Assembly (NCBI GenBank): GCA_002270565.1
Contig: NQMI01000055.1
Span: forward strand, 62,001 to 126,000
Length of the DNA stretch: 64,000 nt
Direction: 5' to 3'
From: Stenocarpella maydis
Lineage: Eukaryota > Ascomycota > Sordariomycetes > Diaporthales > Diaporthaceae
The notes under the pieces are model-generated. The model was given only the letters and a program-made list of their open reading frames with translations. It was not told where the DNA came from and searched no databases. Position 1 is the stretch's first letter, and the number at the start of each line of letters is the position of its first letter. Positions 12,654-25,156 of the stretch are shown here, one piece after another. A program made the position numbers and the translations under genes.

Positions 12654-13118
12654 ATGGGCGTGATTCCAGCCGGCCTCTCATACCTGGCCTTCTCCGCCGT
12701 CCACATCGTCCAATTCGCACTCGCCATTGCCGTGTGTGCGCTGTACGGAATCGACCTCAGCCGCGCCAACAAGCATGGCGCCTACATGGACAGCAAATGG
12801 GTCTACGCCGAGGTGGTCGGCGGCTTGTCCGCCTTCACAGCAGTGCTGCTACTGGTGCCGTTTATTATGCGCTTCTGGCTCGTCTGGGCGTGGAACCTGG
12901 TCCTCTTCATCCTCTGGATCGCACTGTTTGGAGTTTTCGGAAGAATGTACATCAACGAGGACCCGGAGGGCGACAGTGGCATCCAGCGTATGAAGAATGC
13001 CGTCTGGGTCGACCTCACAAACGCCATCCTGTGGTTCCTCACCTTCATCGGCCACGCCGCTTATTGGTTCACCCACCGCGAGAGACACAGCCGCTTCACC
13101 GGCCGCGCCAGGGTCTAG
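12654..13118 (+). CDS. MARVEL-like four-helix membrane protein, 154 aa
   Basis: A single exon from ATG 12654 (AAG ATG GGC context) to TAG 13118. An upstream in-frame ATG at 12618 exists but lies in a poor context, and the hydrophobic start fits residue 1 here. Four hydrophobic segments are visible at about residues 7-30, 45-65, 68-95 and 120-140. A short polar loop with D-R/N-M-Y-I-N-E-D-P precedes the last helix, and a basic Arg-rich tail faces the end. Length and topology fit the fungal MARVEL-domain proteins, small tetraspan proteins of the plasma membrane or secretory vesicles. The exact role is unknown. Codon use is strongly GC3-rich and clearly coding. Confidence 0.75.
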   Translation: MGVIPAGLSYLAFSAVHIVQFALAIAVCALYGIDLSRANKHGAYMDSKWVYAEVVGGLSAFTAVLLLVPFIMRFWLVWAWNLVLFILWIALFGVFGRMYINEDPEGDSGIQRMKNAVWVDLTNAILWFLTFIGHAAYWFTHRERHSRFTGRARV

Positions 13119-13177
13119 GGGACCGACGGTACCGACGGTTCCCAGGACTCGCCAGGGCGGCTCGGCGAGATGGAGGC

Positions 13178-13215
13178 GCGCATTAGTAACGTCGGGGCGC
13201 ATTAGTAACGTCGGG
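13178..13215. repeat. Two tandem copies of a 19-base unit
   Basis: The unit GCGCATTAGTAACGTCGGG occurs twice in a row and is followed by the start of a third copy (GCGCATTTG). It lies about 60 bases downstream of the MARVEL-like gene's stop codon, probably in the 3' UTR. This is a simple local duplication with no obvious function. Confidence 0.8.
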
Positions 13216-15676
13216 GCGCATTTGCACCCTTCCTGCACGCCATCGCACGGGCACCGCGAGGGCTGCGAGAGCGACGCCCGCTGCCGCAAGAGGGCCGCTG
13301 ACACGGAGAGGGAGACCAGAATGGACGGAGTGAACCCGGAGGGCTCAAGCATCGTCCGCCCTTTCTCGGTTCAGCTTTTGGATAATGGAGTTTTCAAAGA
13401 CGGTTTGCTAGTTGGCCTTGGGTTAGTAGCGATTGATACCATACTCTCAGGCTTAGGGGGTTAGCGTTTGATTTCTACTCTCTGCCAAGATATCCAGATA
13501 CCGAACGTACTAATGTTTGCATTCATTTTTCAATTTCAGACCCCCAGCTGCGTGTGACTTGAGGACCTGGTCTTCCTCAGTGCCTGGGGTATATTGGACG
13601 AGATTTTTCTGGTTCCACGACGGCCAGCCGCGGGGAGGCATCCGAATCGCAGTGTCCGGTCGAGCAAACGGTGAGTTGCGCGTACTGATGCTGCTTGCCA
13701 CAACTGTCACCATTCTCGCAGCTACCCGGCTCAGGCCGAACGAAGCTTGTGAAAAGATCATCCCTTTCCCCTTCTCCTTCTTCTTGTTTTAGCCAGACCT
13801 GCATACCGATCGACACTATCCTTTGACAGGAGAGACGCAGCTGCACGTTAATCCTGGCCAGCGTCCTCGTGGTGAGCAGGGTGGACGGTTGTCTGCGCGC
13901 CTCCCAACCAATCTGCCGAATGCCTCGGGAAGATCTTTACTCACTCGAGTCAACAGCTAAACCCGAGACTTTTGATCGACATTCTTCTCAAGGGGAAACG
14001 AGATGTTACTACCCCGACACCGTACTTTGTGTGTTTTCAGGACTGCCTCACGGCCGGTCTGACCTTTCATTTAACCGTCCTTGGTTTGCTCAATGCATCG
14101 CATGACGTCACCGAACATACCGTCAGTCCCATTTGGCGAGAGCTGCAAAAGCTTCTGCAAACACCTGGGGACAGGGAGAAACCCCCGCCCACGCTTGTGA
14201 CGGACCCGCGGTCATTGCATCCGTCGTCACTTCTCAATTTCTGGGCACTGATCGCCCCCTTCTTCGCTACGGTCCAGTCGCGAGACACGCGGCTGCAACA
14301 CGTCTCGCACGTCCTGGGCCACTCCGAAGGCGCAGTCGCCCGCCTGTGGCATCTGCATTTGGGCGGAGATACGATCCGAGACAGGGTTTCCTGCCGCGTG
14401 TCCAAAAAGCAGGGGAGAAGAGGAAAATCAGGGCGGCCTTGCAGAGACCGAGATGTGACCTCTCCCCACGATATCTTGGGCATCCGCCCAGGCGCACGTT
14501 CCCGTAACCGGTCCGTATGGCGAATTATAGTGGACGTGGATAACCGATCTGCGATGGGACATCGGCAGCGTGACCTTACATTACAGGAATAAATCCACCG
14601 CCTGGCGCGGCGCAGAGGGATTTTCAATGGGCTCTTGCTTTGTTTGCTCTACTCTCGCTGCAACGACGGGCGGCTGGTTGCTTGGCTGGCGGCGAGCGGC
14701 CGTTGTTTCTCCACCCGAGGTCGCATAACCGGTCCATCGATCGGTCGGTCGGTTGGCTGACGTCCTAGCCGCCTTGTTTTCCCCGACCCTCACCGGCCTT
14801 TTCTCCATGTGGCTACCGTTTTCTGCAACAAACAGCTTCCTATTGCTGCCTCCATTTCAGCGGATTCGTCACATATCGACCTCGGGGGCGGGTCGACGGC
14901 GCCGTGTCTTGGATTTTTCAGGGTCCTTCCGCCGACCAAGTTCGACTGTTCGGGGTGCAAACGGCGGGAATGTCCCGGGGATCAAGGGGCTTGGTGTGGG
15001 TTCTGGCCGGTGACGCCCGAGCCACAAGGCGACCGTTCAACAGCACGACCCGTGGAGCTGATAGGAGATGGTGGGCGATCGACACTGGGCATCCCGGCCA
15101 GCATCGACAATCATGCCATCCCTTGACCCTCCAGGCTGCTCAGGCTGCCAGGGTCCTAGTGTACTAACCCATCGGGAGCGTGCCTATTGTGTTTCCACAC
15201 TGCCACTTCGTTAGTGGCGCCTGCATGTCCTGCTTGGCTCGGTCCCGGTGCCAAGAAAATCCTTTGCAGCGCGACGAAGTTTGCTGTCATTCCGTTGCGT
15301 TGGATCGCTCATGGTCAAGGGAATTCTCTGGGTCGTTTTTTTTGGGGGGGTTTCTCCCACCCCCCTCCCTCCTTCCTAGCGGTTGATCACAGAGATGCGA
15401 GACTTTTGTTGACCAGGCAGGGCCCGCGAGGCGGCACGGCGGGTCTGCTCCTTGACGAGGGCTTTCCAGAACAATTCCTTCTAGGCTGCGCGGGTCCTCC
15501 AGCCTGCCAGCCGGTTGTTCCAACTCCCGACGGGTGTTGGCGCGGATCAGGCCCGATGATGGAAAGGTGACGTGCTGATCCCTCTTAGGGGGGAACGTCG
15601 TGGCTCATTTTACTGTTCTGGTAAAGATGTGCAGGCCATTAGCGCGTGGGCCATGGCAAGAGGACGTGCAAAGCCT

Positions 15677-15708
15677 GGGTGGCAGGGTGGCAGGGTGGCA
15701 GGGTGGCA
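15677..15708. repeat. 8-base tandem repeat, four copies
   Basis: GGGTGGCA is repeated four times without interruption in intergenic DNA. It is a minisatellite-like slippage product. Confidence 0.85.
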
Positions 15709-17786
15709 GACACAAGGTCCTAATAGATACAAGGTAATGTTTCTTTTCAGCCTCCAATAACCGCTCCCCCTTGTGCAAACATCCCGTTGTCCTGATGATG
15801 ATTAAGAGAGGCAGCACAGATACAGTAGTCAGTCCACTGGTGATGGCCAGTGCGCCCTGCGTTTCCGCCAAGGAGCCTCGCAGGTGACCATCCACAACTC
15901 ATGTCTCTGAATATTTTGACATATGCAGGTCTCCCGAAAGAGGCGCCTGCATTGCATCTGCGGTCCGCGGTAGTATTATTGAGTTAGGATCCTCCTCGTT
16001 TACGCCTGGCAGCTCCAGTTGGGAAACCGTTGCATCTGCCCATTTCTGCCACTGATGATCGGCACGAGTCCGAGACAGAGGTCGGTCGTGTTTGTCAAGA
16101 CACTCGAGGGCCCGCGCCTTCCGCGGATTATGGCGCGAGAAGTGTTGTAACTTCAATGTTCCAAATAAGCCTGGAGAAGTCCCCACTGCTCCCATGGCAT
16201 CATCAGGACCCTCGACAGGACTTTCATGTGCTTGTTGAGAGGCCAAAAGCACAGCCATGAATTCGTCTCGGGCGGACCTGCCAAGTACCTCTGAGTCCAG
16301 GTAGTATTGAAGACACAACGGGACGGTGCCTGGATACTTCTAAGGCTGTTTAGTGTCGGGGACGGCCCACAGTCTGTGATGGAAAGGAGGGTACACTACA
16401 AACGACGGCCGGGTACTATGTTACACATGTACGTACCCTCACCCGTACGGGAAGGTGACTTCAAATGTTCTCTTTTCGTCGACCTGCCCAACTTCCCTCC
16501 CGTAGTGGTACCCACCAAAACAACGGCGTGCTGGTACAAAAAGTGCACTACTGACCGATTCAGGTCCAAGGCTGCACCTTTCTCTCGACGCTTCCAGTGC
16601 CAATCGAACCACACGATCCACCTCGAACACCATCGACCACAATCATATCAGGGAAAGGTTGCCCACTGCAGATTCAGGATCTTCCGAGATACGATCCATA
16701 GCTGCGGAACCTTTTGCTGCGGATAATAACTGGGCCTAGGTTACAGCGGGCCGAATCGAAGATCTCCTTCCTGCGTCGTCCGTCGATCCAGCTGCAAAAG
16801 GCTAGAGGTCAGAAGCGCATGCGACCACGAGACCACGGCCTTGCCAGCCATCTTGACCATCAACACCACTCCCCCACCGCACACGGAACTTTGCGGTCTC
16901 AACACATCTCCTCTCTCGGCTGGGCCTTGCCGGCCATCTTACCCCAAAGTCGCCGTGGGCTTGATCCTACCTAGCCTGGCCTGTGTGGAATTGAACATCC
17001 ATCCTGCATCAGCCCTGCGACTTGGGAAACGACGCAACCAAGCTAGGCAAGCAGCTGCAACAAGACTTTGTCGGCGTACAAGTTGGTTGTGGTCCGCGTC
17101 TCAGTCGAATTGTGCCTCCTGCTCCTGATTGCAGAGTTCCGGTTGCTGAAGGGCTGTTGTCCCCTGCGTGGTAAGCAGCCTGTTTCTTCTTCATCAGTCG
17201 ACCCCCCATCGTGCCCTTCTGGACGGTGACTGTTCTGCGGTGGCGAGGCAGCCCACAGGCCGGGGGCGATTGTCAGACGTGTCTTTGGGCCTGCAAGTTT
17301 TCAATCTCAACGACGGCCGGTGTTCGTTCTGTCTTGACCGGAGACGGTCATCTGCGACCCCGGCCAGACCCAGTCGTCGATTGGTGCAGCGCTTCTCGGA
17401 ATATCGCCGACGTTGATAGCGGCTGAAGGTTAAATTGAGCTCCACAGCACGAACACTGCTGTCACCCTCTGCTACCGTGGGACTAAGGCAGGTCGGCACG
17501 TGCATCTCTGCAACACTACAGGATCCCCATGCTCTCTAACAAACTTTATTCCATGTCCCTTCCCCTGCCTGGCTCTTCCGGCGCACTGATCAAATCGTCT
17601 TGCAACCGGGCAAGATTGAATGAAGCCCAAAGAGGTTGAGTTTGGCTAATAATAAACCCGATTCAACCTGCAGCTCAGAACGCTGCCGGGGAATCGCACT
17701 AGCCCCGTCTGCCGCGTTTCCGCGAGGCCAAGGGGATTACTTCGATGGGTCTCTCAAGGTCGCTGCAGATAGAATCGCTTGCCACA

Positions 17787-19914
17787 ATGTCGAACCTAAA
17801 CGAAGCTGACCGCCCGTCGGCCATGGCGCCGTTTCCCTATATGGCCTACACGGCCCAGGGACAGAGAGCGCGCCGTCGAGCCGGCTCGGACTCGTCGGAC
17901 TCGTCAGCGTCTTCCGCCATATCGGCCGCCAGCTCCACGAGCCAAGACCAGTTCGTCTTTTCGCCGCACCTAACACCCACCTCCGAGAAGGAGCCGTTCT
18001 TCTCGCACCAGGAGTATTCCAGGGTCCATCGCCCCCGAACACACGGTGAGTACAGCCTCTATTTCCTGGGGTTCTTGGCCGTGTTTCTTCCCCGGACGCC
18101 TTGTATAGAGCGCGACGTTGCACCAGAGGACGCTGGCTCGGCTGCCGCGACTGCCACAACAAGCGGCGTCACCATGAGGCTGTCCAAGTGATAGTACCAA
18201 TAATCATTGGTCCGACAACACTGGCCTCTTCGTACAACTGTCCAAGGGTGGGACTCTGTCCAACCACATTTGTGGCCTGCGTGGTAGCGGCACAGCGGGG
18301 TCTGGCACCGGCAGGCTTTGGCGAGTTTCACATCTCCTGCTGTGCCAGCGGCATCACATGAAGATCACCACCACCACCTCACCGATCCTCCCAGGCAGGG
18401 TCTGGCTGGCCACGTCTTCGCCCGCACAACGCAAACGGCGATCCAGGGTAGTGCCCTCTTGAGCGCCATTCCCGCCTAGGGTGTCTCGGGAGGCTGGTCC
18501 CGCCCTGCTCCCATGGCAGGACAGGGGATCGTGGACTTTCGCGGCAAGGGCGTCAGCAACTGCCGTGGTCGCTGCATTCGGGGCCCCATGCGGTCCCATC
18601 GGGCAAGTGTCCTGTAGGACGTCATCACAAGACCGAGTCCGCCCAGCAATGCCCACAATCAAGCCATCGGATGACAAAATCCTTCATGCGTTTCCTGCAT
18701 TTCACACCAAGCATTTCATGCACCTACATTACAATAACAACTGGCTGACACGCGCCTCAATCTTTTTTTACTTTTATACAGACATTTCCCCTCAGCCTCC
18801 TCCGCAAACCACATCTTCTTCACGACGTCTCTCCGAACCAGTGGATTCTACCACTCTGCGCAGCCGGCCTATCGAGATCCAACTGCCATCTTCGGTGTTG
18901 AAGAAGACTAGCACTACATATACACCAATTGCGCCGCTCTCTGCTCGAGGTGACATTCCAGGGTATGTTCTCTAAGCCCTTCCTCCGCCTGCGGCCCCAC
19001 GAGTCGTAGATGTGGCGCGGGTAGCCGGCACGGGACAACAGTGAGGGGTTGACACTGACGATCACTTGTACATCAGCGGCTATTTTCCTTTCCACGAAGA
19101 TCCCGAAATCCGCGTCTACAGACCCCATCCCTTCCACGCCGCTGAAAAAGAGGCGCAACGAGACTGCGACCTCGAGTCTCGCCGGAGCATTGATAGCACT
19201 CAGGACGCTTCACCTCCTCCGCCGGCTCCAGACTGTCTCTCCGCGCCACCTGTGCACATCCCAATGCTGCAGGCTGTCGAAATGCCTTCGTCGCGAGGTC
19301 ACACGCCTGTCACCTCTTATGTGCCAGGCGGCCTGCACGGTGCACCCTTACCAGTGGGCAAATACTATCCCTCGAACTACGAGCAACGACAAAAGCAGGC
19401 CCATCACTCATCAAGGGGCAGTATGCGACCGCCCACTACCGGCGGCCCTTTGTCTGTCAATTCCGACACTGTCGTGCCACAGACCAACAGGTCTAACCCA
19501 CACGGGTCGGCCGAGTCGAGTCGATTCAACATACAACAATACAAGCGCGACATGATTATGCAGGTCCAACTCGCCAAACAGCGTTTAGAGGGCGGGGGTG
19601 CAACCACGACTCCGAGCGAGACTGGCTTGCACGGAGCTCCTCTGCAGAGGTGGCACGGGAACTCCTTCGCACGAGGTCCGATATCGCCACGGCTGCAGCC
19701 ACAGGGCAGCCCGGGACCGGTAACACCCTTGGCTCTAGAGGGTGGTGATGGGTACCTTTCAGCTCGGAATCGGGACAGGCCTAGGCCAGTACCGAGTCCG
19801 GACACTGGACTAGAGAGCCATGCCGTCGCGAAGGCGATGAAGGCACACGGCGAGAGGAGACGCAGAGAGGGCCGGTGCTCACCAGCCGTCGAGGCGGGTG
19901 GTTTTGGATTTTGA
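17787..19914 (+). CDS. Conserved-looking Ser/Pro-rich protein of unknown function, three exons, 425 aa
   Basis: Exon 1 is 17787-18045, exon 2 is 18782-18962 and exon 3 is 19077-19914. Phases match: GTGAGT donor at 18046 with CAG acceptor at 18781, and GTATGT donor at 18963 with CAG acceptor at 19076. Start 17787 has a good fungal context (CCACAATGTC); an in-frame ATG at 17745 is weaker. The protein is disordered-looking and rich in Ser, Pro and Arg. A recognisable patch is GGYFPFHEDPEIRVYRPHPF around residues 147-167. Later come APLPVGKYYPSNYEQR and a basic C-terminus. It resembles unannotated fungal regulatory or cytoskeletal proteins, but I cannot name a family. The first intron (736 bases) is unusually long, and a missed internal exon is possible. 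Confidence 0.6.
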
Positions 19915-21681
19915 GGCTATTGCATTTTGTCGGACCTCAGATGAGTGTTGCGCTTTCACACACACTTCCAGCCGATGACTTCGACAGATGGCTCGCTTTG
20001 GCCCGGTCAGGATGTTCCTCTCCGGACGTCAACCAAACGCGCCGTCACACCATCACCCCATCCTTGAGCACGATGCGAGGAGACAATCCACTTCTCGGTT
20101 GGCACACCACTTGTACGACTCCACGTCGTGTAGGAAGTTGGCCAATAAGACATAACAATGAATCCTTGAGACGCTTGGCTGGCACCTTTCTTTCTCCAGC
20201 CAGCGGGACTATTTGATATTTGATACCCTCACAGCGCTTGGTAACCAGGATAAATGGCATTCTCCATACCCACTCCAAGCAACGCGACTGGTCTTTTTTT
20301 TTTTTTTAACAAATTGCATCGGATCGGGAGTATTTCTTTTTAACCGAGGCAGACACTATCAGTACGCAGCTCTGAAAAGAGCGCCATTCGTTAGGCGGAA
20401 GAGAGGACACGGTTGTATGAAGCAGGGGGTTTCTTTGAATTGCAAGTTAGCAATCAACTGGCTTCTCGACAGCGGGACGGGGTATCAAATTTGGCCTGGA
20501 GCCGCTTCTTGGCTTCGGGGGTGACTTCTTGGTTCTTAGCTTATGGCGCTTCTTCCGAGGACGCATGGCATCTTGATGACGGTGTGAACGCTCCTTAGAA
20601 TGCTATCATGGGCAGTGGGAAATCGTCCATGCTTGTGAGCAAATTTGTCAAATGTGGGAGATTTAGGTAGAGGGTGTGGTGCGCTTCGGGCCTGGACCTG
20701 AGCACGGGTGAGCCCTTAGATTTGGGCCCTAGCTCCTTGATTGATGGATCTATGTGGCCCCCGTACAACATCAACCCGTGGAACACACATTTTCATAAGT
20801 GGTTAGTTTGGCTTGGGTCTTGAAGAGTACGTGAGACGAGAAGCACCTGGATGATCTACTCTGTATTCCACACTCGTACCTAAGTTTTCAACCAGCCAAG
20901 TGCTCAGTCAACAATGCTGCTCTCAGCCACGCATGCCCCTTAATGTCCTAGATTCTCACATACCTGGGTAAACACCTTGTCTGTCTGCAATCGCCTAGGA
21001 GCAACCCAAAATTTAGGTATCCGCTCATAGGCTGTCTCCGAAAGGCTGTCTGGGACATTAGAAGGCTAGGTCAAGCCCCAGACCTCTGCATCGTCCGTGA
21101 GGAGCAAGCAGCCGTGCAAGTCGAGGAGTGCGGACACAATGAAGGTCCTCACCACCGCGACAATCAGTCCACTCACCCGGAGATCAGATGGCCGAAGGAG
21201 AAGGGAGACAGACGCTGAGTTAAACCGTGACAGCGTAACCCTGCGGTAGACATCAAGCCCTGTACCCTGCAGCAGTCACTGGGGGTGGGGGTGATAAGAA
21301 GATTGATAAGCCCTACCCAAATGCCCCGCCAGTTACCTTTCAATCTTCCGAGCGTCTGCCTCAGCTCCCAAGACAGAAAGACAACTTTGACGTCAAAGGA
21401 AGCAAACCTGCATCAGAATTGAAACCGACTCTTGTCCTCCGACACAATATAACCAACAGCTCCTCCCCGCCACTCTGCCAATTATCTTCAAAACGGTTCC
21501 TCTCCCTCCTTTTACCCAGCAGAAATTCCGAATCTTAACACAACCCGCATCTAAACCCCCATCATCTTCAAACCCCCCCCCCCCACCACCAACAATCAAT
21601 ACCGCCAATATAGGTCGCCGCCGGCGCGCGCGTCACCAACAGAAAGGACCCCGCTCCTGGCAGAAGCCGTCGCGAGGGAAC
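19915..21681. other. Intergenic stretch upstream of the sirtuin gene
   Basis: It holds a poly-T tract near 20293-20308 and a poly-C tract at about 21575-21583. The last 300 bases are pyrimidine-rich and probably contain the sirtuin promoter and 5' UTR. No gene is recognised. Confidence 0.45.
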
Positions 21682-23099
21682 ATGGGCCAAGAGCAGTCCG
21701 GACTGATCGAGGACGATGTCCCGCCAACCACCTTGTCCGAGCGCTCGCTCTCTGCCGTCGCTCAGATGATCAAAGACGGACACGCTCGCAGGATCGTGGT
21801 CATGACCGGTGCCGGCATTTCCACCGCCGCTGGAAGTAAGTTGCTATTTCGCCCCTGTCGCACAGGCAGAAGTGAGCTTTGCGCAGCCGCGGGCTGACCC
21901 CATCTCCTGCAGTCCCCGACTTTCGCTCTCCCAACACCGGCCTGTACGCCAACCTCGCTCGCCTCAACCTCCCGTACGCCGAGGCCGTCTTCGATATCTC
22001 CTACTTCCGCCAGAACCCCGACCCCTTCTACATCCTTGCGAAAGAGTTATATCCTGGCAATTACTCCCCCACCGTCTCTCATGCCTTCATTGCGCTGCTA
22101 GCCAAGAAGAATCTCCTCCGGATGCTCTTCACCCAGAACATCGACTGCCTGGAGCGACAGGCTGGCGTTCCTGGAGAGCTGATCGTTGAGGCCCACGGCA
22201 GCTTCGCCACCCAGAGGTGCATCGAGTGCAAGACACCATTTCCGGACCACAAGATGAAGGAGTACGTCTTCCGGGGCGAGGTACCCCGCTGCGTCGGTGC
22301 AGAGTGTGACGGCTTGGTGAAGCCTGATATCGTCTTCTTCGGAGAGCAGCTCCCAGAGCAGTTTCACAACAACAGGCACGTCCCTTCATACGGCGACCTT
22401 GTCCTGGTCATGGGGACGAGCCTCAGCGTGCAACCATTCGCCAGCCTCCCGGATATGGCCAGGGACCAGACACCCCGTGTCCTTTTCAACCTGGAGCGCG
22501 TCGGCTCCTTTGGATCCCGGCCGGACGACGTCTTGGTCCTGAGCGATTGCGACTCAGGTGTCCGCAAGCTAGCTAGTGAGCTGGGTTGGGGAGACGAGCT
22601 GGATGCAACGTGGCGGGAGATCGTCGGTGATGAGGAGGCAGAGAGGCAGCTGAGGAGTGCAGAGGAGAGGGAGGCTGCGATGCAGGCTGAGGTTGAGGAC
22701 TTGGCGGATAAGGTCGGGGAGGGTCTGAACTTCGACGATGCACTCAGCAACTCCGATGCGGATTCCAGTGCCTCAGATGACGAGAAGTCGTCGCACAGGC
22801 CAGAGGACTTGAGTGCAATGGGCTCCGGCCTTGGGCCCCGCTCGATGTCACACGAAGCTCAGCAGACGCCTCCCGAACCTCAAGAGCCCGAGGGCATCCT
22901 TCTATCAAACGTGAATGACCAGCAGCCATCGAAGGAGGCCAAAGTCGATGGATCGGAAAGCTCTTCGGTGGCGGCAAAAGACCCGGATGATTCGACCCAG
23001 GATCACGGGGCAACACCCAAGGACGATGGCGGAGATAATCACGTCCAACACAAGATGGATAAACCGGTTCTGGATGCCCAGGGTAAATCAGCCTTGTAG
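21682..23099 (+). CDS. HST2: Sir2-family NAD-dependent protein deacetylase (Hst2/SIRT2 type), two exons, 446 aa
   Basis: Exon 1 is 21682-21835 and exon 2 is 21913-23099. The 77-base intron (GTAAGT...TGCAG) splits the GIPDFRSP motif and rejoins it in frame. Catalytic-domain landmarks are GAGIS (43-47), QNID (126-129), the catalytic His in EAHGS (H146), a zinc tetrad C154/C157/C178/C183, and MGTSLSV (218-224). This is the NAD-binding and deacetylase core that removes acetyl groups from histones or other proteins with release of O-acetyl-ADP-ribose and nicotinamide. The protein begins MGQEQS, a plausible N-myristoylation signal. After about residue 300 an acidic, Ser-rich, low-complexity tail of about 140 residues follows. 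Cytoplasmic Hst2-like assignment rests on motif spacing and short N-terminus. Confidence 0.93.
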
Positions 23100-23930
23100 G
23101 GGGCTCAGCACAACTGGAGTATTGTTGCCACACCATTTCCATTTCACAACATTTTTGGAGAGACACTCGACCAACTGTCTATCGCTGGGTGCGGCCCAGG
23201 CATTAATCACATGATACCATCCGGCATTTCGTGGAGTACAGGAATGGCCCTGAACAAGACACTTTCGAGACGATCCACAGAGGAGTTTGGCTGGCTTTGT
23301 ACACCTTTTTTAAAGGTAGATATGCAACACGGGATCAGGGTTGAATTACAAGCATTTTTCGATGAGTTTCTTGGCTTTGAGGTCATAATACAAATGGTAT
23401 GAACGTCGTGATATTATATTGCATCATCCGTGCATGTCGATATGAATCCGAAGCTCAAGAGAAGGGGGTTTGGACAGATAGGCATTTAATAGCGTGTCCT
23501 GATGGAAGGTGGTGACTACCCAGGTACAGACAAATTAATGGTGTTACGTGGTGATTGAAACGGCTCGCATGAACATCTTGCTCAGACTGCCCTACATTCA
23601 ACCTCCCAGCGTGAACTGAACCCGGCAGGCCCTATTGGAGGCCTCACTTCTCATACTTATGACAGGATCAAGAGTTGGTTTTATCGTTAACTTTACCACA
23701 ATAATAATATATGAGAAATTTAAGCAGGAAAGGAAAGGAAAGAAGGAGAGCTGCAGACAGTCCCTTTATATAGTCTTGCAAACACTTAAAGACCTAGTGT
23801 TAAACAATATCTACGCTCGCGCGGTCAACTACCATACGCTTTCAACTCAAGATCTTTATAAGTAGGTGTATTTTATGATAGAAGCTGGCTGGGATTGAGG
23901 ACCAGGGCAAAGAGAAAAAAAAATGTGTAG
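23100..23930. other. AT-rich intergenic DNA downstream of the sirtuin
   Basis: Base composition drops visibly, for example at 23680-23880, compared with the GC-rich flanks. No coding family is recognised. Such AT-rich patches in Pezizomycotina are often old, RIP-mutated repeat DNA, but no transposon protein can be read here. Confidence 0.4.
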
Positions 23931-24067
23931 TAGGCCAGCTCGGAGTTGAACCGAGCGCTTCCTGATGTGCTTCAAATCTTAGGTAGAGGAATGAAGGCAA
24001 GGTCTCTCTGCGGCTTTAGCGCAGGAGTACGGAAATCAGGCGTGCAAACCGCCTACACCAATGGCCC
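23931..24067 (-). tRNA. Intron-containing tRNA-like gene (anticodon reads TCC), atypical
   Basis: Read on the minus strand from 24067, the sequence folds as a cloverleaf. The acceptor arm 24067-24061 pairs with 23938-23932, with one G-U and one mismatch. The D stem is GTGT/GCAC, the anticodon stem is CCTGA/TCAGG, the variable loop has five bases, and a perfect T arm CTCGG-TTCAACT-CCGAG lies at 23955-23939. A-box-like TGGTGTAGGCGG and B-box GGTTCAACTCC are present, and a run of T follows within 20 bases (poly-A on the plus strand at about 23915-23924). A 63-base intron (24029-23967) would sit after position 37, giving anticodon TCC (glycine). The body does not look like ordinary fungal tRNA-Gly, so a tRNA pseudogene or the head of a tRNA-derived SINE remains possible. 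Confidence 0.5.
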
Positions 24068-25156
24068 AACAGACCACAACATATTTCAGTTTATATTCTT
24101 GGGTCAGGTCGTGGATTAGGGCCCTCGGTTGCCGAGGTGACACTGGGCTATGCGGCGGTGGGTGTGCTGGGCGGGAAAGGAGCTGTGATAAGCCCTTAGA
24201 TTGAGTAATGGCGTGATATAAGTCTGGAGATATGTGTAACTAGATTATACTAGTCCCACTAGCTTCCAGTATTATAGGCGGGAATTACCCACTTGCCTTG
24301 GGGACATTCTGCATTTGAGTGAAAAGACCCTGTACCCTAACTTTTGAGTGATGAAGGGTATTACTTCTAGAACATTAATAACGTTTGAAGAGGTGCTTAC
24401 CTAAAATATCATCAATACTCATATTTATAGCGGGATTTGGAAGCATGTTTTTGATGCGTGGGGGCACGAGACTACAGATCGTATAGACGAGCCGTATAGA
24501 TGCGAAAGGTGGAACAAGGAAGTACGATACTTCGGTACTATAGGCTTTGCATTAATCCGACTGTATTAGAAACTTTTGGGAGCTCATTTGTGGAGGCCGG
24601 CCCCTGTACTCAAGAAATAACCGCTTTGAATCACCATCAAAGAGATGTAGCCGAAGATGGTGGTGTAATACACCGGGGACAGAATTCTCTGGCGTCCGCT
24701 CGCAAGGTCTACGCGGAGCATGTGGATGGACTTGCCGATCAGTTGGATATTCCGGATTTGGGAAAAGCTGGACAAGCACGTTCACGCCGAGCCACGTGAA
24801 ATAGAAGATACGTCCAACCCGCGAAGTATAAAAAAGAAATCTAGGTACATTGGTCATGGAAACCGATGGGCCAGACGGTTGGGTAAGTCTTGCAGATGCC
24901 AGGAGAATCCCAGCCTTGTGCGGAGTGCATTAGCTTATCCAAACCACTGAATTCTCCTCTTCACTCACCAACCAGCTGACATACCCAGTACAAAGTCGCC
25001 CTAGCTTCTTTGTGTCAGACGTAGAAATGCAATCACAACTGATTTCCCGGACGACGGAAAGAGACGGGATCAATCACTGACAAAACATCCAACTCCGACC
25101 TCACATGTTCCTTCCGGCTTCAGCAAACATTCGTCGGAATAATTGGAACATCCATC
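24068..25156. other. AT-rich intergenic DNA
   Basis: Nothing is firmly recognised. On the minus strand at 24857-24584 there are two overlapping hydrophobic frames that could be a decayed membrane-protein fragment, but no motif supports it. The final 250 bases would be the promoter of the oxidase gene at 25157. Confidence 0.4.

Larger units (their letters stand above)
13119..17786. other. Long intergenic stretch between two plus-strand genes
   Basis: It begins with the 3' region of the MARVEL-like gene, including a 19-base tandem duplication at 13178-13215. Further on there is a G-run/C-run pair near 15335-15370 and four copies of an 8-base unit (GGGTGGCA) at 15677-15708. I found no protein family. 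Several frames of 120-200 codons occur on both strands but look like chance openings in GC-rich DNA. Confidence 0.45.

Noticed and set aside
24552..24857. Hydrophobic minus-strand frames, considered as a membrane-protein relic
   Set aside because: The pieces are short, in two frames and without a family motif.
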